12,791 nt of DNA from the NCBI GenBank assembly GCA_002308315.1, contig DBWE01000171.1, positions 670 through 13,460 of the forward strand. The letters run 5' to 3'. This DNA is from Clostridiales bacterium UBA1246. Lineage in GTDB: Bacteria > Bacillota > Clostridia > Oscillospirales > Oscillospiraceae. How positions within the stretch are numbered: position 1 is the stretch's first letter; each line of letters begins with the position of its first letter. A model generated the notes under the pieces. The model was not told the origin of the DNA, made no database searches, and saw only the letters and a list, made by a program, of their open reading frames with translations. Positions 1-8,700 of the stretch are shown here, piece by piece. Made by a program: the position numbers and the translations under genes.

Positions 1-1115
1 TCGTTGATCTGCACCTGGTTGACGCCGTCGATGTTGTATTCCACGGGGTCCTCCAGCGTGACCAGGTTGACGTCCTCGGTATTGAGCTGGTTGATCATCG
101 CGTACATGGTCGTGGTCTTGCCGCTGCCCGTGGGGCCCACGAGGAGTATCACGCCGCTGTGAAGCTTGAGCATTTCGTCGTATTTTTCAAGATCGGCGCC
201 GGTCAGCCCGACCGCCTCCTTGGTCACGCGCCCGTTGGACTTGTCAAGGAGACGCAGCACTATCTTTTCGCCGAAGACCGTCGGCAGCGTGGAAACGCGC
301 ATGTCTATGTCCTTGTCCTTGACGCTCACGTTGAAGCGGCCGTCCTGGGGAACGCGGTGTTCGGCGATGTCCAGGCCCGCCATGATCTTCACGCGCGATA
401 TCACGCTGCTCTGCACGTCCTTGGGCACGTTCATTATCTGCCGCATCACGCCGTCTATGCGCATGCGTACCACGAGCTCCGCCTCGCGGGGCTCCATGTG
501 GATATCGCTGGCGCGTTCGGTTATGGCGCGCTCGAGCATCGAGTTGACCAGGCGTATCGTCGGGGCGCTGTTGGCGGCGTCGTCGCCGAGCTTGTTGGTA
601 ACGAAGGCGTAATCCGTCGCGCTCTGGCCGTCGTCGCCGTTGGCCGCGGCTTCCCTCTTCATTTCCTCTATGGCCTTTGCCGCGCCCTCGTTGCTGTACA
701 GCACCTGTATCGAGTGCTCGATGCCGGCGGCGGTGGCCACCATCGGGTGGATGCGGCGGCGCGTGGCGCGCTTGGCTTCCTCGATGGCGTAGAAGTTGAG
801 CGGGTCGCTCATGGCGAGATAAAGCACGTCCTTTACGAGCTTTACCGGCACGATCTGATACTGCGAGGCGATGTTCTTCGGCAGCGCCTGCGCCATCTCC
901 GTAGGTATGGAGACCTTCGTAAGGTCTATGAATTCTATGCCGAGCTGCATCTGCAGAGCTTCTATCAGCTCCTGCTCGGTAATGATATTGTTTTCGATAA
1001 GTACGGTCCCGAGGCGTTCCTTGCTGCCCTTCTGCAGCTCCAGGCCGCGTTTGAGCTCCTCGTCGCTGATAACTCCGGCGGCAGTCAGAAGGTCGCCGAG
1101 GCGTTTATATGCCAT
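1..1115 (-). CDS. pilB: Type IV pilus assembly (extension) ATPase PilB, GspE family, N-terminal part; 3' end beyond window
   Basis: Cytoplasmic hexameric ATPase that drives assembly of pilin subunits into a type IV pilus. The visible 371 codons begin at ATG 1113-1115, with an AAGGGAG ribosome site (1125-1131) 9 nt upstream. Residues 1-140 form an MshEN/T2SSE N domain. It carries two tandem RLG...Q motifs (R5-L6-G7 to Q28 and R34-L35-G36 to Q57) separated by five residues, the arrangement known from the cyclic-di-GMP-binding MshEN domain. After a variable linker (about 140-185) comes the GspE-family core: RASDIHMEP at 201-209, LPTVFGEKIVLRLL at 277-290, the Walker A box GPTGSGKTTT at 327-336 and the Asp-box LEDPVEY at 354-360. 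Family members run about 550-570 residues, so Walker B, the His box and any zinc-binding cysteines lie off the left edge. The gene follows the minor-pilin genes on the same strand after 61 nt and has its own promoter. A GspE type II secretion ATPase is the alternative; the neighbouring modular pilin and the Gram-positive setting favour PilB. Confidence 0.95.
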   Translation of the reverse strand, partial: MAYKRLGDLLTAAGVISDEELKRGLELQKGSKERLGTVLIENNIITEQELIEALQMQLGIEFIDLTKVSIPTEMAQALPKNIASQYQIVPVKLVKDVLYLAMSDPLNFYAIEEAKRATRRRIHPMVATAAGIEHSIQVLYSNEGAAKAIEEMKREAAANGDDGQSATDYAFVTNKLGDDAANSAPTIRLVNSMLERAITERASDIHMEPREAELVVRMRIDGVMRQIMNVPKDVQSSVISRVKIMAGLDIAEHRVPQDGRFNVSVKDKDIDMRVSTLPTVFGEKIVLRLLDKSNGRVTKEAVGLTGADLEKYDEMLKLHSGVILLVGPTGSGKTTTMYAMINQLNTEDVNLVTLEDPVEYNIDGVNQVQIN

Positions 1116-1144
1116 ATCTTCCGTCTCCCTTCGAATATCATATC

Positions 1145-1173
1145 ATTATAGCACGGTTTACGTTTTTGTTCAA
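1145..1173 (-). promoter_or_regulatory. Sigma-A-like promoter of pilB
   Basis: Read on the minus strand, a -35 box TTGAAC (1168-1173) is followed after exactly 17 nt by a perfect -10 box TATAAT (1145-1150). The predicted start near 1138 leaves a leader of about 22 nt that contains the pilB ribosome site. The -35 box sits 3 nt past the stop codon of the preceding prepilin gene, so pilB can be transcribed separately from the minor-pilin operon while still receiving read-through. No terminator hairpin is seen in this gap. Confidence 0.75.
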
Positions 1174-1176
1174 TGC

Positions 1177-1767
1177 TCAATCCGGCGGCAGCACGTTCAC
1201 TTCATTCAGGGGCATCACGACAAAGCTGCTTGAAACGCGCTCCTCCCCGTCGGCGGTGCGTATAGACAGCGTCACGTGAAAAAGCTTTTCATCCTCGTCA
1301 TAGGTCACGTCCGCCTTCGCGCGGAGCCGATATGACGTATAAGCCCCGGAGGGCAGCAGCGGCCGGTCGTCCAGCATGAGCTCGCCGTAGCTGCTTTCCG
1401 TTCCGTTGAGCTCGGTGCGCAGCACGCTCAGCTTTTCCGTCTCCGTTCCCGCATCGCCCGCCACACTGTAGTTCTTGCTCGGCCGTATGCTTATCACCTG
1501 TCCCGCGCCGTTGACCGAGATCGTTTTTGTCGTGCCGAGTTCGCTGCGCAGGATATTGCTCAGCGTGGAGCACAGCACCTTTGACTCCGATACGGAAACG
1601 GAATAATTGTACTGCCGCACCGCAAAGGCGGTCCCGGCGGCGATGCCCGCGCTCAGCAGCGCCACTATCAGCGTCGCCAGCAGCGCCTCGGCGATGGAAT
1701 ATCCGTTTTTCTTTCTCAGGCGGCGCGATATGCCGCGTCCCGCCTCAGTTTGAAGGATCGTATTCAT
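1177..1767 (-). CDS. Prepilin-like minor pilin, PilW/GspJ-like
   Basis: A 196-residue protein with a class III (type IV) prepilin signal. A basic leader ending RRLRKKNG is cut after Gly22. The mature N terminus is Tyr-Ser-Ile-Ala-Glu, with the conserved Glu at +5, followed by a hydrophobic helix (about 26-48). The rest is a Ser/Thr-rich, probably beta-rich, ectodomain with no recognisable enzyme motif. The open frame extends upstream to ATG 1858-1860, but that start would overlap the previous gene by 116 nt and lengthen the leader to 53 residues. I therefore choose the internal ATG at 1765-1767, which overlaps the preceding gene by 23 nt. There is no clear Shine-Dalgarno site before it (only GGG 10 nt upstream), so translation probably depends on coupling. 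It is the last pilin gene before pilB. The PilW/GspJ label rests on size, order and hydrophobic segment only; it is an inner-membrane protein until assembled. Confidence 0.8.
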   Translation of the reverse strand: MNTILQTEAGRGISRRLRKKNGYSIAEALLATLIVALLSAGIAAGTAFAVRQYNYSVSVSESKVLCSTLSNILRSELGTTKTISVNGAGQVISIRPSKNYSVAGDAGTETEKLSVLRTELNGTESSYGELMLDDRPLLPSGAYTSYRLRAKADVTYDEDEKLFHVTLSIRTADGEERVSSSFVVMPLNEVNVLPPD

Positions 1768-2038
1768 AGTAGTAATACCCGTTTTCGGTCTTATACAGCT
1801 TCGCCGTCGTTTCAACGGCGGCGTTTTCGCCGACCCTGACCGACAGGCCGTAAGCCTCATCCGCCGGCTCGGAAGCCGCGTCCGGCGCGTTCGAAGCGTT
1901 TTTGACTTTGCTGTTTATGCGGGCGGCGGAGGTCACCGCCGTGGTCAGCATGAGGAAGACCAGCGCCATTATCAGCACCGCCACCAGCGTTTCGGCGATG
2001 CTCTCTCCCGCCCTTGTGTTTTTTCCTTTTCTTTTCAT
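1745..2038 (-). CDS. Small prepilin-like minor pilin, PilV/GspI-like
   Basis: A 97-residue protein with a short basic leader (MKRKGKNTRAG, cleavage after Gly11), a mature N terminus Glu-Ser-Ile-Ala-Glu and a hydrophobic helix (about 17-38). Glu16, at mature position +5, is the canonical charge used in pilin assembly. The residue at +1 is also Glu rather than the usual Phe or Met. The mature protein is only about 86 residues, ending in a Tyr-rich tail (NGYYYYEYDPSN), which is small for a pilin. Its ATG (2036-2038) lies 3 nt after the TGA of the preceding pilin, and the GGGGTGA overlapping that stop is the only ribosome-site-like sequence, so the two genes are probably translationally coupled. 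The ORF overlaps the following pilin gene by 23 nt. It probably belongs to a minor-pilin tip or initiation complex. The PilV/GspI assignment is from size and position, not from sequence comparison. Confidence 0.8.
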   Translation of the reverse strand: MKRKGKNTRAGESIAETLVAVLIMALVFLMLTTAVTSAARINSKVKNASNAPDAASEPADEAYGLSVRVGENAAVETTAKLYKTENGYYYYEYDPSN

Positions 2039-2041
2039 GGC

Positions 2042-2716
2042 TCACCCCGCCGCGCTCAGCTCCAGGCTGTCGCAGGTCCATACGACCGTCGTTTCGAGAG
2101 TGTTCACTTCCGCGCCGCCTTCCGTTTCGATCCGGTCGTGAACGCTCTGCTCCGAGCGGTGCATCATTCCGTCAACGGAAACGACCTGGGAAGAGCCCGT
2201 GCCGTTTTTCGCGCGGATCGTCCCGTTTACGGTGAAAAAATCGTGCTCCGAGGAAGCGCTGCTATCCGGGTCGCGCGCTATTTTGAAGGAAAACTCGATC
2301 TCTCCGGGAAGCTCCGCGTCCTCCACCGGCGCCGGCCGGAGCCTTACGGTGTAGCTGTGGCCCTCGTCGCCGCAATGGGCTTCCGCCTCGGAGAATACTT
2401 CATGCAGCAGGCCCTCCGTAACGGGCGGCGGATCCTCGGGCACCGGTTCGTCCACGGGATTCCATTCTTCGTCATAATATCTCACGGTGGTCTCGCTGTA
2501 TCGCGAGTCCTCAAGCGCCTGCTTGAGGAACACGGCAGCCGAGCTGACGGCGAGATAGTCCTGCTCTCTCTGCCTGTCGTCGCTGACGCGCCGCGCCGCG
2601 GTCATTGCGGCGCTCAGCACCACCGATACGACCATGGCGGCCACGAGGAACAGCAGCATGGCAAGCAGGATCGAGGCGCCGCGGCGGCTGTGCAGTTTTT
2701 TCATCATAAGCTCCAT
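2042..2716 (-). CDS. PilX/GspK-like minor prepilin lacking Glu+5
   Basis: A 224-residue protein starting at ATG 2714-2716, 8 nt after a strong AAAGGAGG site (2725-2732). The leader MELMMKKLHSRRG would be cleaved after Gly13. The mature protein begins Ala-Ser-Ile-Leu-Leu, followed by a long hydrophobic segment (14-40). Position +5 is Leu, not Glu. PilX-type minor pilins begin with a similar RRG-A-S-hydrophobic pattern, and absence of Glu+5 is typical of GspK, the subunit that caps type II pseudopili. The ectodomain has a Pro/Glu-rich stretch near 90-100 (VDEPVPEDPPPVTEG), a few Cys residues and no enzyme motif. It follows the giant modular pilin by 69 nt and precedes the PilV-like gene by 3 nt. 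The most likely role is part of a tip complex bridging the giant pilin and the shaft; that role is inference. Confidence 0.82.
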   Translation of the reverse strand: MELMMKKLHSRRGASILLAMLLFLVAAMVVSVVLSAAMTAARRVSDDRQREQDYLAVSSAAVFLKQALEDSRYSETTVRYYDEEWNPVDEPVPEDPPPVTEGLLHEVFSEAEAHCGDEGHSYTVRLRPAPVEDAELPGEIEFSFKIARDPDSSASSEHDFFTVNGTIRAKNGTGSSQVVSVDGMMHRSEQSVHDRIETEGGAEVNTLETTVVWTCDSLELSAAG

Positions 2717-2740
2717 GCGGCGTGCCTCCTTTCATGCCCC

Positions 2741-2784
2741 GGTCTGCCGGAGAAACTTTTATCGCCCGCAAAAGGCCGCAGACC
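2741..2784 (-). other. Intercistronic inverted repeat between giant pilin and PilX-like gene
   Basis: Perfect 7-bp arms, GGTCTGC (2741-2747) and GCAGACC (2778-2784), enclose 30 nt in the 69-nt gap. The structure begins 1 nt after the stop codon of the giant gene and ends 8 nt before the ribosome site of the next. No U-tract follows on the minus strand, so it is not an intrinsic terminator. It could stabilise an mRNA end or tune expression of the downstream pilins; chance is also possible at this GC content. Confidence 0.35.
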
Positions 2785-2785
2785 C

Positions 2786-5700
2786 TCAGCCTTCGGCATT
2801 GACATGGCCGAAGCTGTAAACTTCCTTCTGCCCGAATATCACGCAGGTCATGTTTTTCGTGACCGTCCATCCGCTCGAGGACAGGTTTATCGACTTGTCG
2901 CGGGAGGTTTCCTTGGTCGCGAAATAGGACCAGAGTACGCCCGGACGGTCGGCGTTGTAGGTCCACTCGTTTCTGTCGTTGGAGTCGTTGTCAAGACGAA
3001 CTCTCAGCGAAGTGCCGTGGTCGCGTATCGAGAGCCCGTTGCAGTTGAAGATGTTGTAAAATTCCCTTCCGCTGTACGTCGTGCCGGCGTATTTGTAGGA
3101 GAACGCGCCGTAGCGCACGAACTTCCAGCGGGCGCTGTCGCCTATCGACGCGTCGTCGGATATATAGGGCTGATCTTCAAGATATGCGCCGGTGTCGTCG
3201 TAGAAGGAGTCTTTGAGTACCTCGGCGCTCACGGAAGTGAAGTTTCCGACGTCGGAAACGGTATCCGCGTTAGCCATGAGCGAGCACTCGCCCTCTTCCG
3301 CCGAATTCGCGATCAGATAGCGCGCGTTTTCATCGGTCTCGCCCTCCAGCACGTCTATCGGCACGAAGACCGTCCCGGTCCAGCGCGCGTACAGGGTCAT
3401 ATCGTCGGTCATCGCGAATACGCCGTCTTCCGCGATGCCGTCGGCGTCCGCGACGATCCTGCCGTCTTCATCGAGCACGCGCACGCCGTCCATGGACGCC
3501 GCCGTGTACCAGCCGTCAAGATCCCAGCCCTCGCGAACTCCGCAGTCCGGCCGCTCTTCGGGATCGTCAAAGAGGACGTCGCTGCCGTTCCGCGGCGCGA
3601 ACCGGCTCACCGAGCCCGAGCCGACAAGAGTGATGCGCGCGCTCTGCTGCCACCGGGCGTAGAGCGTTATCTCCCCGCCGGAGGCGATGTTTCTTACCGC
3701 TTCGCCGTCGGCGTAGTCCTCGCCGAGACCGTCCGGCTCGGTATTCCAGCCGAAGAAACTCGGCGTCGCGGCGGGCGGAGTGAAGGCGCACGCGGGCAGC
3801 GCGGCCGCCTCCCCGTCATAAACGAGCGCGATGCTTTCCATCGTTCCCCTGCCTCCGTTGGGACTGAAGCGGACCGTGTAGGTATTCGGCGCCCACTGCG
3901 CCGTGACGGTCGTGTTTTCCGTAATGTTGTCGAGCACCTCGCCCGGCTGCATGATCGTTTCGCCGCACAGCCATCCGGCAAAGCCGTAGCCGGTCCTTGT
4001 AAAGGCGCAGTCCGGCAGCGTGACGGAATTACCCGTTACGCCTATGGAGCGCATCGTGCCCTCCGCGCCCGTGCCGCCGTCGAAAGCCACCTCGAAGCGA
4101 GGCACGGAGCTGACCGGGAGCGAGAATTCGTAACGTCCCACGCCGTTCGGATCGGTCAGCGAGACTGTCAGCGTCACTCCGGGCGCTTCTCCCTCTCCGG
4201 AATAGCGCAGGGAAGCGCAGCGGTACCGGAAGGCGCCGGCCTGCTCCGTATATATCTGAGGCGCCGTGCCGCTGAGGTGGAATTCGAGCTCATAGGGCGA
4301 GTCCTCGTCGGCGTCGGGATAAAGCCCGTATGTCTTCTTCCCCGCCTTTACCGTCACTCCGTCCACGCGGAAGGAGGCAAGGTCGCCGTCGGCGTCGGTG
4401 GCAAAGATCGCGAACTGCGCCGGAACCGGCATCGCGGGCGTGCCGCCGTAAACGCCCGGCTCATTCTCCGCGACGGCTCCGCCGTCGGCGCTGCGCTTGG
4501 CGCTCACCGCCCGGTTCTTTCCTCCGGCGTCGGTATCGGAAGTGATAAGGCCGATATAGCCGTAAGTCCTGACGGAGACAAAGGCGGTCTCGGAGATATC
4601 CAGACCGTGATAATCATAGCTGAAGCTCGCCGTCAGCGCGCGCAGTCCGGGTTCCTGTCCGGTGACCGTCCATGCCGCGGTACGGTCCGCGATCCGCTGT
4701 GTTTTCAGCAGGTTCTCATCCGGGCTGATGAGCTCCCATACGCCCTTATCCGTATAATCTGCGCCTTCGCTCCCGCCGCCGTCCTGCTGCATGGCGGACT
4801 TTGCCGTAAGCTGCAGCTGCTGCGGCGTGCCGTGGAAGAGATACATTTCCGCGGGGTCGCTGTCGATACGAAGCTCGCCGGTAATGTTCAGAGAGAAGCT
4901 CGCGTCGGTATTGAGCTCGATCACGCGGACCGCGCCGACGCCGTTCGCGCGGATCGTGACTTCATAGCGTCTGTTCTCGTCGTCGGGTACGCATTCGACG
5001 ATCTCGGCAAGATCGTCCGGCTCCAGTCTGAATTCCGTTCCCTCGGGTATCTCTCCCTCGTTTTTCGCGTAGTTGAGATAGAAGGTCTTTTCCGCGAAGC
5101 CGGAGTCCTTCATATCTGCGAAAATATCCATGCTGTCGCGGCCGTTGGCCCAGAAATAACCTATGATGGGCCATCTGCCGTAGTGAATGTTCACTTCGCC
5201 GCCGTAGGAGAGGTCCGGCTGCCTGACGACCGTCGGGAAGGGATAGTTCTTGCCCTCCTGGCTGTCGAGGCTCGAGAAGCTGTATTTGCCGTCTATCGCG
5301 GCGCCGCCCGGCTCGCTCACGGTGATCAGATCCCAGTTATCGCCGAGCGCGTCGGCCATCCCGGCGGAGTGGAGCGTGTCGTATGAGACCGCCTGCGCCG
5401 CCGTGCCGCGCGTTTTGTAATATTGGCTCGATCGGCTGCTGTCATATTTCCCGTCCGCCGTCATAAGCGCGTCATAGGCGGCCTTCGTTGTGGTCGGACC
5501 CTGCGCGTAGAGGTACTTTGTCAGGCAGGTCAGATCGCCCTGCAGCATGGCCTCGAATTCCTCATCGGAGATCACCAGCTCCTTAAAGCGGTCTATCAGC
5601 GTCCTGCGCTCGGTCTTCTCCGCCTCGGTACATTCGTCCTCGCTCTTGCGCAGAAGCGTCCACTGCGCCGCCGTGGGCGCGGAGTTTATCTGCGTGAAGG

Positions 5701-8700
5701 TCTTTGAAGCCCTGAAGAAGTACTGGGGCCACGTGGTCGGGTCTTCCCTGTCCGGATGCCCCACGTTTTCCTTGATGGAGTCAAGATAATAGCAGTTGTT
5801 CAGCGTGATCACGGTACCGCCGTTGCCCTGCTGTCCGTAACGGTCGCCCTGATTGGCGAAGAGGGATACGGCGCGGACGCTGCCCTCCAGGTTGGGAAGC
5901 TGGAGGTAGGTATAGCAGTTGTTGATCGTCGCTGTGCCGTCCGGCTTGCTGGTCTTGAAGCCGGTGATGTTGCACATGTTCAGCGCGTAGGAGCCGCCGA
6001 TCATGCCGGAAACGAAGATGTTGACCGACTTTCCCGAATTGTTCTTATCGCGGTTGGCGTAGCCGTCGCTCTCGAAGGACGTCGGCATTTCGTAAAGCGT
6101 CGTCGGGGCGATGCTCACGCTGCCGCCGGTATAGCAGTCGCTCACTGAGAGCGCCGCGCTCTGCGCCGCGGTCTCGCCGGGGGCGCGGGGCGTTCCGGCG
6201 GAGCCGGCCAGACCGCCCACTCGCACGAAGCTGCCCCATACCATGTGCCCGTGCTCGTGGGTACAGGCGATCTGGATATCCGTAACGGCGGAGCAGCGCG
6301 AGAGGTTCATGCCGGCAAGCCCGACAAGGCCGCCCACGTTCGCCGTACCGGCGCCCTGGCGGTTGGTGCTGCTGTCGGTAACGCAGTAGCCCGCGACGGC
6401 GCAGTTTTCCAGCTTGTTGTCTATGCTCGTGGACTTGTATTCATACGCCACGCCCACAAGGCCGCCGAGGTTGTACGCGCCGTCCCTGTTTTCGTATTCC
6501 GTCCCCGCGGTACGGCGCTCCACGCACGCGTCGTTATCCGAGAACATGATCACGTTTCTCAGATCCGCGCCGAGCGTGACGCCGAAAAGCCCCACGCTGT
6601 AGGAAGGCGAGATCACGTTCAGATTTTTGATCTTGTAGCTCTGTCCGTCGTAGCTGCCTCCGAACCAGGCGTAAAGGAAGTTCTCATACTCTCCGCTCAC
6701 GGTCGGGGACGAGGTCCCCATGCCCGCTATGGGCGTATATCCCTCAAAGCCGTCGCCGGAGACGTCGTGGCTCTGTTTCCAGTACTGCACCGGGCGGAAG
6801 CTCAGCACGTCGGCCTTGCTCTGTAAGCCGACGCCGATATTGGTCGCATACTGAATGAACGGGAACCGGGTACGGTTTTCCTTATTGACGAGCGTGTCGC
6901 AGCCGCGGGTCTGAGTATTCCAGTTGATGTACTGCAGCTGCGTGACGGAGCGGATCTCAAAGGTATTTGCGCTGCTGCCCGGCGCCGCGGAGAAATCGAC
7001 CGTTCTGCCGTCCTCCGTGGTAACGCTGCCGGCGCCGGCGCACTGCATCGCGTTGGCAAAGAAGGGCGTGAGGGTAAAGCTGCGGGACAGCGTGCCGTCG
7101 CTCAGCGTCAGTGATCCCGCCGTGCTCTCACCGTTGTCAAGGTAGATATAATCGCCCTCCGAGGCCACGCGCGTACTGAAGGGATAGAACGTGTAGCCGC
7201 GTATCTGACTGCGCAGCGCCGCCGCGGCCGCCGTATTGTACCGTTCCTTCCCGCTCCATTCAAGGCCCGTGATCCCGGTGACCTCCGCGGAGCGTCCGTC
7301 CGCATGGTAATAGCCGTAGCCGAATTCGGCGATCCGGCCGTCGTCATCGTGGGCGGTGCAGAGGCTGGAGCCGGCCAGCGTCTCGTCGGTATCGGTCACG
7401 CCGAGATAGGTTATGTGATAGCCGTCGTTCGCTCCGCCGGTCTCCCTCTCCCAGTAGAACAGGCCGAAGGCGCCGAGCTGGGGCATGGTCGGCCAGTCGC
7501 CGTAGTGGACCGGCAGGTTATTGCGGTCGCGCACCACGGCGCGGAAGGGATATACCGCCGTATTGCCGCCGGGGGTGTTGGGATGGCTGCGGGAATTCCT
7601 CCACGTCGCGGCTCCGGAGCTTCTCCGGCTCTGAAGCTCGCCGTAGAGAAGCTGCTCGCCGGAGGACAGAGCCTTGCCGGAGGCGTCCTTTGCGGGCGTG
7701 GTAAAGCTGCGGAGCGCGCCGACGTAGGAATACGTTCCGTTATTCAGATAAAAGCAGTTGGTCACGAGGCCGCCCGTCGGGGCGAAGCCGTGAGCCGTGG
7801 AGGTCAGACCGCTCACTTCTATCGCGGTGGCGCAGTAACAGCTGTCGGCCTGTCCGCCGTTGTTTCCGGCGAAGCCTGCCACGTGCACCGAGCCGCCGCG
7901 GGAATCGGTCACCTTGAGGAAACCGAGGGCATAAGAATTCTGAATGCTGCCGCTTTGCATGTTCAGCCCGGCAAAGCCTCCCATGCTGACGTTGGCAAAA
8001 ACGCTGGACAGGCGGATCTCCGGGCAGTCCGCCGCGCAGTTTTCGATAACTCCGCTGTTTCCGCCGACGAGGCCGCCCACGTAGAGCGTGCAGTTTTCGT
8101 AGGCGTGCAGCGTGCCGTCGCTGCCGGAGATGTAATATCCGGCGACGGCGCAGTTGTCTATCGTGCCGTCGCTGCGGCCGGCGAGCACGCCCATATATAC
8201 GGGCACGTTGGGCTTCATATCCGTCGTGCGCTGCACGAAGAAGTGCACGCTCTCCGCGGGATCGTAGTCGGTCGCCAGGACGATATTTCGCAGTATGCCG
8301 CCATTGCAGCCGAACATGCCCACGTAATCTCCGTCGTCCGTTATGAAGCTCACGTCGCTTATCGTATAGCAGCCGCCGTCATACTCCGCGATAAAGGGCG
8401 AAGCGGCCGATCTGCCTATGGGCAGCTGGCTGTATACTCTCTCGCTCCACTCGGAGAAACCGGCCCAGTCATAGCTGCCGTAGCTCATATTGCGCTCCTG
8501 CCGGAACACGGCGGAGGCCGTGACCGCTGAATAATAACCGTCGTAATATGAGCTCAGGTTTTTCAGATGCCGCGGCGTGCGTATCAGCACCTGCTCCACG
8601 GCGGGAACGTCCGCTGATATGTTCTGCATCGTGATGACCGTTTTGGCGAAATGCGGGTTGAAGGCGTATACCTCGGTCTTGCCGCTTACCGACGCGCTTA

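Noticed and set aside
159..1151. A 330-codon open frame on the plus strand
   Set aside because: Antisense to pilB, whose minus-strand translation has Walker A, ASDIHMEP and MshEN motifs.
1768..1860. Upstream ATG (1858-1860) as start of the PilW-like gene
   Set aside because: It would overlap the PilV-like gene by 116 nt and give a 53-residue leader; the 1765-1767 ATG gives a normal prepilin leader.
2511..2735. Short frame starting at ATG 2733-2735 upstream of the PilX-like gene
   Set aside because: It lies out of frame over the PilX-like coding region, its ATG is before the strong ribosome site, and its product is Arg-rich without motifs.
2138..5386. A 1082-codon open frame on the plus strand
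   Set aside because: It is antisense to the PilX-like gene and the 3' part of the giant gene. The translation is rich in Arg, Ala, His and Val with no domain, as expected for the complement of a GC-rich gene; the minus strand shows clear protein motifs.
7304..8530. A 408-codon open frame on the plus strand
   Set aside because: Complement of GLUG block B of the giant pilin; no independent support.
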